A stretch of DNA of 64,000 bases from the NCBI GenBank assembly GCA_965116245.1, contig OZ220497.1, positions 1,922,001-1,986,000 of the forward strand. Direction: 5' to 3'. The position numbers were made by a program, and so were the translations under genes. The stretch's first letter is position 1; every line of letters begins with the position of its first letter. The notes beneath the pieces were generated by a model, which was not told the origin of the DNA, did not search any database, and saw only the letters and a list, made by a program, of their open reading frames with translations. The DNA is from Poriferisodalis sp965116245. Lineage in GTDB: Bacteria; Actinomycetota; Acidimicrobiia; Acidimicrobiales; Poriferisodalaceae. Positions 25,758 to 32,623 of the stretch are shown one piece after another.

Positions 25758-26714
25758 TCAGTTCTGTGGCTGATGCGCTGACACGGTGAGCCTGCACAAC
25801 AGTCGTAGATGCCAGGGGGTCTCTGGGCCACTTGCCCGGACGACGCTTACGTCGATACGCGCCCGGCGATCCAGATAGCCGTGGATCTCGTCGAGCAGGT
25901 AGTCGGGGATCCAGCCCAGCGGTTGGGAGCCATACACGATCTGGATTGCTGCTGGGTTGTGCGGGTTGGATGGCTCTGGGGCAAGCGTGAGTGGGGAACC
26001 TGGATCGAGTCGCGAGATAATTGCGGCGATTGCGTCCGGTGCGCCTGCGTCGGCGTGACGTGCTCCAGAGGCCAAGACGAGTCGCTCGATGGAGCCATCC
26101 GGGAGTTCGACGGGTTCGGGCACCACCTGAATGCTGTCGTGGGGAGATCCTGAAGGCGCTCGCGACAGGAGTTCGATCGGGGTTGCGTTCTCTCGGGTGA
26201 GCCCGAGTGCCTCGAGAGTTGCGTCGTAGTTCGGGTCTGCAGCACTGGTGAGACGTGCTGCAAAGAACGGGAAGAGTTCCTTGGCCTGATAGGTCGCCGA
26301 GAGATCCGGGAACGATGGGAAGGGTTGGAACGTGGGGCTCGTCTGCGCTGCTGCGGTGTAGGTGTAGACGAAGTGGTGCGGCTCGGCTTCGAGCCAGCCC
26401 ACATGGACAAGACGTCGGGTCTTGGAGTCCTGCCAGATCACCCGGAACTCGCGTCGGCCGGAGTTGACGGGGGTCGGGCTGTCGAGAACGTCAAGCTCGA
26501 CGCTCTGTCCGTTGAGGTCGACGCAGAGCTTGAGGCTGCCTCCGAGGGCAGCGACGTATTGGTCGAGGGTTGAAAGGAGCAGGTCGCCCTGGCGTTCGGT
26601 TCTGGAGACCGCGGACTGCGTGGTGCCCATCGATGTTGCGACCCGTGCCTGTGATCGGCCAGCCAGCTTCCGTAGTTCGGCAAGGCGCAGCGCGCCCGAC
26701 TCTTTGGAGGCCAA
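25758..26714 (-). CDS. HipB-like HTH - HipA N-terminal-like - HIRAN fusion protein
   Basis: A 318-residue protein with an unusual order. Residues 10-62 are an XRE helix-turn-helix (SQARVATSMGTTQSAVSRTE). Residues ~88-200 resemble the HipA N-terminal domain (HVGWLEAE, FPSFPDLSATYQ, LFPFFAARL). Residues ~211-310 are a HIRAN domain (LDPGSPLTLAPEPSNPHNP...LGWIPDYLL). The HipA kinase core is absent. HIRAN domains bind DNA 3' ends in HLTF-type helicases. It leads the AbiE genes with a gap of only 27 bases, so it probably regulates or licenses that toxin-antitoxin pair. It diverges from the Thoeris-like operon across about 100 bases and could regulate both. The function is inferred from domains. Confidence 0.72.
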   Translation of the reverse strand: MASKESGALRLAELRKLAGRSQARVATSMGTTQSAVSRTERQGDLLLSTLDQYVAALGGSLKLCVDLNGQSVELDVLDSPTPVNSGRREFRVIWQDSKTRRLVHVGWLEAEPHHFVYTYTAAAQTSPTFQPFPSFPDLSATYQAKELFPFFAARLTSAADPNYDATLEALGLTRENATPIELLSRAPSGSPHDSIQVVPEPVELPDGSIERLVLASGARHADAGAPDAIAAIISRLDPGSPLTLAPEPSNPHNPAAIQIVYGSQPLGWIPDYLLDEIHGYLDRRARIDVSVVRASGPETPWHLRLLCRLTVSAHQPQN

Positions 26715-26817
26715 ATCGAGCGTCCTTTGCGTGTGTTAGAATATCGCGATGATGGTATAGTACATGAACATGCTATTCTTCAGAGGTGTACCCAACACGA
26801 AACAGGAGCAAGCTCAG
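26715..26817. promoter_or_regulatory. Divergent promoter region between HIRAN-fusion and Thoeris-like operons
   Basis: About 100 AT-richer bases separate the two start codons. A TATAGT box at 26756-26761 with TGTGTT about 18 bases upstream would serve the rightward operon. An inverted repeat AGAATA (26738-26743) and TATTCT (26774-26779) brackets that box, a suitable place for the HTH protein to bind. An AGGAG ribosome-binding site precedes the ATG at 26818. Confidence 0.5.
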
Positions 26818-26964
26818 ATGTCAGATCGATCGACGCCGCGTGTGAACACGCGCCGCATGACTGAGGGGGACAAGCGCGGCGGGCAGAAGCCCGCGCCGAA
26901 CCCGCCGCCTCCCCCGACCTCCAAAACCCCGCCGTCGGCGCCGCCCGCGCCCAAGAAGAAGTAG
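26818..26964 (+). CDS. 48-residue proline-rich peptide, first gene of the Thoeris-like operon
   Basis: The peptide has a basic, polar N-terminus and a C-terminal half made almost entirely of Pro, Lys, Ala and Ser with a run of five prolines and a KKK end. It has no transmembrane segment. An ATG further up at 26764 is in frame, but the start at 26818 has AGGAG nine bases upstream and falls after the likely promoter. It is followed by a membrane-protein gene after 8 bases. The function is unknown; a disordered adaptor or a small regulator of the membrane partner is possible. Confidence 0.55.
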   Translation: MSDRSTPRVNTRRMTEGDKRGGQKPAPNPPPPPTSKTPPSAPPAPKKK

Positions 26965-26972
26965 TTCTAGCG

Positions 26973-27665
26973 GTGCCGACGTCGTTGCTCGGGCTCTTGC
27001 TCTTCGTGATTTCGGTCTTCCCGGGCATCGGCTACCTGCTCGGTCGAGAGGCGCGGCACCCAACCCGGGATCACAACGGCTTCCGAGAGACCGCATCGAT
27101 CGTGTTCTCCGGAATCATCGCGGTGACGATCGCCACCTTCGTCTTCGCCGGAGTACGCGCTCTGGCTCCTTCCCATACACCTGACGTTGGGGAACTCTTG
27201 CGTGATCCGGACCCTTACATTAGTGCAAACCTGCCGTACGTCAGCGCGTGGGCCGTCGGGATTCTCTTGCTCGCCGCGGCTGGCGCCTACCTCTCGGGGT
27301 TCGCCGCGCCCCGACTCCGCGGTGGAGTCGATTTCGAGTCGGCCTTGTGGAAGGCGTTCAACCACAAGCCCGACGGTGTCGAATCGCATCGCGTGCATGT
27401 TGGCTGCGAGCTGGCCGACGGCTCCTACGTCGCCGGTTGGCTGTGGAGCTACGCGACGGCCGTGAAAGAGAATCTCGATCGAGACCTATTGCTCGTTGCA
27501 CCGATCACCTTCCGCGCAAGCAACGACGACGAGGAGGTGTCACTGGGCCACGCTGCGGTGGTAGTCGGCGCCTCGAAGATCAACTTCGTCGGCGTGACCT
27601 ACGTCGAGCTCGAGCCAGACAGGCACGAGGACCTCGCGGCTGATGGGGGAAGGGCGGCAGCGTGA
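26973..27665 (+). CDS. DUF6338-like membrane protein in the Thoeris-like operon
   Basis: A 230-residue protein with transmembrane helices near residues 5-22, 42-63 and 88-110 and a ~115-residue cytoplasmic domain (SALWKAFNHKP, DGSYVAGWLWSYATAV, DRDLLLVAPITFR). The layout and these motifs recall the DUF6338 family, which has no assigned function. It starts with GTG at 26973, and its stop overlaps the GTG of the next gene (GTGA), so it should be made together with the macro-domain protein. No such component is part of classical Thoeris as I know it. The family call is from memory of motifs, not a search. Confidence 0.65.
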   Translation: MPTSLLGLLLFVISVFPGIGYLLGREARHPTRDHNGFRETASIVFSGIIAVTIATFVFAGVRALAPSHTPDVGELLRDPDPYISANLPYVSAWAVGILLLAAAGAYLSGFAAPRLRGGVDFESALWKAFNHKPDGVESHRVHVGCELADGSYVAGWLWSYATAVKENLDRDLLLVAPITFRASNDDEEVSLGHAAVVVGASKINFVGVTYVELEPDRHEDLAADGGRAAA

Positions 27666-28513
27666 CGAATGGGCCTCTTCAGTTCGCACGCGATCTGGTG
27701 CTATCGGTTCGCGCGGCGCCCATGGCCGCTGTCCGCAACGCCGCGATCGGTGGCGGGTTCGTGTGGGCCGCAGTCGAGCCAGCGGCCTTCTTCATTGGCT
27801 GGCTCGAGAAGAACAAGATGCCGCTGCTACTCGCCGCGCTTCTGGTCGTCGCTGTCGTTTGGGTTCGAAGTACACATCACCCCCGTCATCGACAGATCGA
27901 GCGGTTCGGCACAAGGATCGAGGTGTCGTTCGGCGATCTCTTCGACACCGAGGGCGTGCGGATAATCGCGGTGAACGATTTCTTTGACGGTCAACTCGAC
28001 GCACATGTCGCGCGCTCGAGCCTGCACGGCCAGCTGATCATCCGAGAGTACGGCGGCGAGCCAGGGCCGTTTCGCACGGACGTCGATCGCTCGCTCAAGA
28101 CCGCGACACCAGAACGAGTGCGGCGGGCCTCCGGTCGCGGAGGCCGGTACAGGATCGGCACGACGGCCACCGTCCACAAGAACGGACACACCTACGTGCT
28201 CGTGGCCCTCGGGTCCACGGACGACGAGACCGCCAAGGTCAGCGCCACGATCGCTCAGCTCGCACAGTGCCTGGACTCCGCCTGGGTCGCAGCCCGGGCC
28301 AGTGTCAATGGCGATGCCATTGTCTGTCCTTTGATGGGGTCCGGGCTGTCCGGCATCAACATGACCGCTCCCCAGCTGGCCAGCCTGATCCTCGCAAGCG
28401 CGCTCGAAGCAACCGGGCGCCAGAAGGTCTCACACGCCATCCGGCTCGTACTGCCCGAGGCACAGTACGGCCGCATCCACCTCGACCGTCTACTGCACCC
28501 CATCAAGGACTAA
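27662..28513 (+). CDS. thsA: ThsA-like effector of type II Thoeris: two transmembrane helices plus macro domain
   Basis: A 283-residue protein with two N-terminal transmembrane helices (about residues 27-48 and 53-69) and a macro-like domain of the DUF6430 type (residues 84-283). The domain shows VSFGDLFD, IIAVNDFFDG, the SSLHGQL block and IVCPLMGSGLSG. In type II Thoeris such TM-macro proteins are the effector that binds the histidine-ADP-ribose signal made by the TIR protein and then stops the infected cell. The gene overlaps the upstream DUF6338-like gene by four bases and is followed after 4 bases by a TIR gene. The architecture and neighbour make the call; binding residues were not verified. 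Confidence 0.82.
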   Translation: MTNGPLQFARDLVLSVRAAPMAAVRNAAIGGGFVWAAVEPAAFFIGWLEKNKMPLLLAALLVVAVVWVRSTHHPRHRQIERFGTRIEVSFGDLFDTEGVRIIAVNDFFDGQLDAHVARSSLHGQLIIREYGGEPGPFRTDVDRSLKTATPERVRRASGRGGRYRIGTTATVHKNGHTYVLVALGSTDDETAKVSATIAQLAQCLDSAWVAARASVNGDAIVCPLMGSGLSGINMTAPQLASLILASALEATGRQKVSHAIRLVLPEAQYGRIHLDRLLHPIKD

Positions 28514-28517
28514 CCCC

Positions 28518-29066
28518 ATGGCCTACCGCAACGGTACCTACGCAGCGTTTCACGCCCAGGGCACGAGCGACCCGACCAAATCCGACATCAAGTACTTCAA
28601 CCTGATGAAGGCATGGAACGCCAGCGTCAACTTCAACTTCATCAACAGCCACGACAAGGTGGCCTCAGTACGCGACTCCAGCAAGCGAGAGACACTCCGA
28701 ACATCGCTCGTCACCCGCCTCCGCAACTCGAAGAACCTCGTTCTTCTCACGTCGTCGACAACGAAGAACGACACTGATTGGGTCCCGTTCGAGATCAGCT
28801 ACGCCGTCGACACCTGCAAGCTGCCGATCATCGCGGCCTACGTCGAGCACTCACATCCTGTGGTCGACCCGTCCGGCTTCCGCTGGCTCTGGCCCGCCGC
28901 GCTCCAGCAGCGCATCGACAACGGAAGCGCGCACGCCATCCACATCCCCTTTGCTCGAGATCCGCTCGCATCCGCAATCTCGCAGTTCAGCGTCGCCAAC
29001 TACCCAAGGAGTGCTGGTCTAGGCCGCTACAGCAACGAGGCCTATCGTGGCTGGGGGCTGCTGTGA
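28518..29066 (+). CDS. thsB: ThsB-like TIR-domain protein of type II Thoeris
   Basis: A 182-residue TIR-like protein (DUF1863/MTH538 type). It starts with the ThsB block RNGTYAAFHAQGTSDPTKSD, then INSHDK, the RDSSKRETLRTSLVTRL helix, NLVLLTSSTTKNDTDW and the candidate catalytic glutamate Glu92 in VPFEISYA. ThsB proteins sense phage infection and use NAD to make an ADP-ribose-derived signal for ThsA. An AAGGA ribosome-binding site lies before the ATG at 28518. It lies directly downstream of the TM-macro gene and upstream of a truncated paralogue. Confidence 0.87.
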   Translation: MAYRNGTYAAFHAQGTSDPTKSDIKYFNLMKAWNASVNFNFINSHDKVASVRDSSKRETLRTSLVTRLRNSKNLVLLTSSTTKNDTDWVPFEISYAVDTCKLPIIAAYVEHSHPVVDPSGFRWLWPAALQQRIDNGSAHAIHIPFARDPLASAISQFSVANYPRSAGLGRYSNEAYRGWGLL

Positions 29067-29100
29067 GTTCGGAGCCAGCGACGAGTAGGAGCGAAGGGTC

Positions 29101-29292
29101 ATGAGCCACCGCAATGGGATCTACATCGCCTTTCACGCCAGCGGCACTACTGACCCGACCGACGAAGCATCGGACATCAAGTGCTACAACCTGTTCAAGG
29201 CATGGGATCAGGACGACGATCGCGAGTTCTCGTTCGTAGCGGTCATCGCGTCAAGTCCTGCGACGAGGGCAACGGGGGTGTCGTTTTGCTAA
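29101..29292 (+). pseudogene. Truncated second ThsB-like TIR gene
   Basis: A well-formed start (AAGGG ribosome-binding site, ATG at 29101) leads into a second ThsB N-terminus (SHRNGIYIAFHASGTTDPTD, then YNLFKAWDQDDDREFSFV). Similarity ends near 29242, where the frame runs into unrelated sequence and stops in the island-end repeat at 29275-29295. Only about 47 residues of TIR sequence remain of ~180, and the catalytic Glu is lost. Several ThsB proteins with one ThsA are common in Thoeris, so this was probably a second sensor cut off by a recombination at the element boundary. Confidence 0.8.
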
Positions 29293-29295
29293 CGG
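29275..29295 (+). repeat. Island-end repeat, right copy
   Basis: ggggtgtcgttttgctaacgg matches 24108-24127 except for one extra T. It marks the junction that truncates the second ThsB gene. Confidence 0.6.
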
Positions 29296-29411
29296 CAGCG
29301 CCGCGCTGCGAGGGGCAGAGACCAGAATCAAGTGCTCTTCGACCGGCTAAAATGCCGGTCGGTGCAAGGAATCTCCGCTCGGTGCGGCTGCGCGCCGGAG
29401 GTTCCCCTTGA

Positions 29412-29433
29412 GTTCAAGTCCTCCTTCGACACT
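29412..29433 (+). repeat. Degenerate tRNA-Leu 3'-end copy, possible internal att site
   Basis: ttcaagtcctccttcgacac resembles the tRNA 3' end ttcaagtcccccctccgacac with two substitutions and a one-base deletion. It sits 117 bases after the right island-end repeat and only a few bases from the 3' end of a decayed serine recombinase. A strong hairpin, gaccggc-taaaat-gccggtc, lies just upstream at about 29339-29359. Confidence 0.45.
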
Positions 29434-29437
29434 ACCA

Positions 29438-30552
29438 CTAACCCTCGGTGCGACCGAGAGCTGAGCACACCGGTCCTCGTGGTCGTAGAGCACTTCGAGC
29501 TGAGCGGCCTCGTAGACACGGCGGCGATCTTCAGGTGAAGCAGCCGATAGAAGCGAGATCGCGTCAGCAAAGCTCCCAGCAGCCTCTCTAACCTCGGCCT
29601 CGGTGAGACCGGTGCCTCTGGTTGCTTAGCGTAGCCGTAGTTCAGCGGTCTTGCGTTCGGCGCAGGCCCGCTCGGTCCGCCGAGTGAAGCTGGCAAGTGA
29701 GTCCGGGTCCTCGCTCAGCCCCAGAGCGGTCTTGAAGCTGTCGTTCCGCTTGTCGATCTCTCGGATCTCTCGTCGGGCGGCAAGCTCCTCGGTTTGCCCG
29801 GCATCGTTGAGGCCCACTGCGGCGAGGGTTGCGATGGTCTGGTTGATGTGGTCGTCATCGAAGAGTTGGGCGAGCCACTCGTCCATTGCTAGTAGGAGCT
29901 GGTCCTCGCGAATCGACAGATATATCGGATGGTCGATACCGGGGTACTCGACCTCAATGCGGCAGCGATACTGGAGGTGCCCCGCACGGTGTTCGCTACG
30001 AGCTTCCGTTCGCCCGAGTTGCAGGTGATCATGCCCTTGATCCGGTAGCTGTGGTTCGGTTGCCTGCGGGGAGACGATCGGCGAGTCCTGGCAGTGAAGA
30101 CGGCCTGGACTGCTTGCGATTGCTTAAGTGGGACGATCGCTTCGTGGGCTCGTTCGTTGGACCACTGCCAGTCGTTCTCGGCATTCCAACGCTGCTTGGC
30201 TAAATTGTCAGCAGCGACGTCGTCCACATCGGGGCCCCTCGTCTCCTCCTTGACCAGCCCGCACTAGGCAGCCGGTGTATCGGGGGTTCTTCAGAACGGT
30301 CCGCACCGCGCTCTGCCCCCACTCGCCGTGTCTTGAGGAGCAGTGTCGATTCTTCAGTTCAGGATCCGATGCACTGCGCGAGAGGATGCCATCAGCGGTG
30401 AGCGTCGAGGCGATAGCCTTGATAGCAGCACCAGCGAGGAACTCGGCGTAGATCCGTGGAACGATCAGCGCATAGTCGGGGTGGGGCTCGAGAACACGGA
30501 GCCGCTTCCCGTCGAGTGCCTCAGAGGGATCCGGGTGGGGACCCGCGTCCAC
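29438..30552 (-). pseudogene. Decayed large serine recombinase (integrase), C-terminal two thirds
   Basis: Three reading frames on the minus strand together spell a serine integrase. Around 30230-30550 is the recombinase domain (VPRIYAEFLAGAAIKAIASTL, and VLKNPRYTGCLV). Around 29940-30070 is the zinc-ribbon region, with its second CxxC cysteine lost (ITCNSGERKLVANTVRG). Then, after a frameshift near 29970, come YRCRIEVEYPG, the REDQLL block and the coiled coil, ending in EDRRRVYEAAQLEVLY with a stop at 29438. The catalytic N-terminal domain (serine nucleophile) is missing. The 3' end abuts the tRNA-like repeat at 29412-29433, the normal position of an integrase beside its attachment site. Confidence 0.75.
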
Positions 30553-30595
30553 TAGCCGGTATCCGTAGGGCGGGTGCCCGCTTTGGTACTAGCCG

Positions 30596-32000
30596 TCAAG
30601 CGCGACCTGGGGGTTCATCGCAGTCCGGACGGCGAGTCTTGATCCGGTTGCGCTCGCCCTTTCCCATGCCGCCATCGAGGTTCACGATTAGATCATGGGT
30701 GCCGGATGTCGGGTCGACCGGGCCGCCGATCGCAGGAACCCACAGCTCGACTCCGAAATGCATGAAGAGCGGAAAGATGTCGCCGAACTGCGTGCCGCAG
30801 AATTCTAGTTGCGGCCGATCGTGCCCCCCAAAGGCATGGTCGATGCACGCGCCCCAGTTGGTCGGGGCCTGGCCAATAATGCAGCCGATGGATGGTGTTG
30901 TGGTGGGTGGGATCGGCGTCTTTCGGAGGATCCCGAGAAGCACTGGCTGAGGGCAGACGAATTGGGCGTTCGCACGCACGGAGAGGTGAAGATACGGTCT
31001 GGTGGTGTCGCCAACACCGGGCGTTCCCGGTTCTCCACCGGATAGCCCAACCGGATCGCCAGCTGCGACCTCGGTTCTGGCCGCGACGGTGATGAGTGAG
31101 AGTTGGCGGTAGATGTACCGAGCGTCGTCGACTCCGTCGAGGATGACGGTAATGCCGCATACGCCGCCGCTTCCTGGCGTGTAGACACTGGCGTCGGTCA
31201 CGACGGCGGCGATGATTCCGTCGGTCATGGCGAACAGTGGCCTGCCAACCGGGATGCGACATCGAAGGCTGGATAGTCGTGATGCGGTCGGACAGCGAGC
31301 GCCTCGGTGGCGTATTCCAGAGGAAGGGGGGTAGGCGTAGCCGCCAACGAGCGGACCAACAGCTGAGAGTGGGCCAGCGTACCGAGCCGCCCAGTCCAAG
31401 ACGAGTTAGACGTACTCGGTCGAGCGGTTGTAGGCGAAGATAGCCGCCTGTATGTCGTCGACCGATACATGCGGGCAGAGATGTGCCACCGTCGCCGGAA
31501 TGGAGTCGAAGATGTTCTGAGGATCGCGGGCTCCATCACCTTTGCCGTCTCGTCCATAGATCCGCCACGACGTCAGGATGAACTGGGACTGACCGGCTGC
31601 CCGGTCGCAGGTTCGATCGCCGTCCAGGGTCCCATTGTCGGCGTCGGCGATCGCAGCGGTCCCGGTCCGGCCGTTGAGCGCGATCCCGATGATGGGAGGC
31701 TGAATCCTCCCGTCCGCTCCGATCTCGGCGCCACCGAATCGTGCGTGGTTGGACTCGACCTTCCCTACGCCAGCGAGCACCTGCCAGGGCAACCCGACGT
31801 GGGCGTGGGCATCGACTTAGTAGAGTTCGAGGAGGAGCGGCGGAATGTCCCCGAGTGCCTCGTCGGATGGATCGAGCCGTGCCCCCCCGGCGGCGGCCGC
31901 GCCCCGATGCTGTGCTAGCAGCAAGCGTCGCGAGACCGAACAGCGCGACGAGTGGCAGCGCGAGCAGCCCGGTGGCTGCGGTTACGGCCGTGACCATCAT
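30596..32000 (-). pseudogene. Decayed peptidoglycan hydrolase: lytic transglycosylase plus M23-like peptidase
   Basis: Read from 32000 leftward. An N-terminal membrane/signal segment (MMVTAVTAATGLLALP) is followed by a frame slip in a G7 run at about 31880-31886. A transglycosylase domain then begins (DIPPLLLELY), is broken by an in-frame TAA and continues (LPWQVLAGVGKVESNH, AGQSQFILTSW, AAIFAYNRS). A second in-frame TAA at 31406-31408 is followed in the same frame by DWAARYAGPLSAVGP and an M23-like domain whose frame is lost and regained around 31225-31300 (PHHDYPAFDVA in a second frame). The M23 end HLHxH motif reads PYLHL. Such fusions occur in actinobacterial conjugative elements, where they open the cell wall. 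Confidence 0.65.
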
Positions 32001-32111
32001 GTCGGCTCCGCCGAAACCACGACCCAGCGAGCGTCCCTGAGAGCGACGAAGACCTCGAACAGTCGAACTTCGATCGCCGATTGCGCTTCGTGGACCTCGA
32101 CCGTGACGATC

Positions 32112-32603
32112 ACACGCTGTACCGACGATGATCCCGCGGAGGTTCGCTTCCAGCCCGACGATCAGCAACTGCTCGGGGCGGGTGCCGCATGGCTCGTCAC
32201 CGAAGCCACGACGGTCGAAGCCGCCTTCCTCGATGCAGCCCTCTCACCGGTTGAGGCCCTCGTAGCGGTGGATGCCCGTTCGGCTCACTATGCGTGGCTG
32301 CTGCACGAGCCGATGATCTACACCCTCATCGAGACGACGGTCGCCGACGCGGCCTACCGACGAGGAGAGATCGCACTCGCCAGCGGCGATGTCGTCAAGG
32401 CGCGCTGGGCCGCCGAGAAGGGCCTTGCGATCGTTGGCGGACAGGAAGTCATGTACCGGATGAAGATGAAGGCGGCATCGGATGCCAGTGACCTCGACGG
32501 CGTCAACGCCAACTACCGGGGAGCCCAGCGAGTGGCGGAGCCCTACGGCTACGACGACGAGGTTCAGCCGGAGACCCAAGAACTGTATGAAGGGCTGACT
32601 TGA
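32112..32603 (+). pseudogene. C-terminal fragment of a BTAD-type (LysM/BTAD) protein
   Basis: The last ~110 residues match the bacterial transcriptional activator domain repeat fold, with AAYRRGEIALASGDVVKARW, GLAIVGGQEVMYRMKMKA and ending ETQELYEGLT. Sequence before about 32110 in this frame is not protein-like (Ser/Arg/Ala-rich shadow of the opposite strand), so only the 3' end of a longer gene survives. Proteins with LysM and BTAD domains are frequent in actinobacterial integrative elements beside cell-wall hydrolases, in keeping with the neighbouring decayed transglycosylase. Confidence 0.55.
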
Positions 32604-32623
32604 CGAACCGCCGACGGCTACCG

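Noticed and set aside
27792..28191. Minus-strand frames opposite the ThsA-like gene
   Set aside because: Arg/Ser-rich shadows of the macro domain without motifs or ribosome-binding sites.
30596..31818. In-frame TAA codons as recoded sense codons
   Set aside because: The same region also has frameshifts, and neighbouring intact genes use TAA as stop; decay is simpler.
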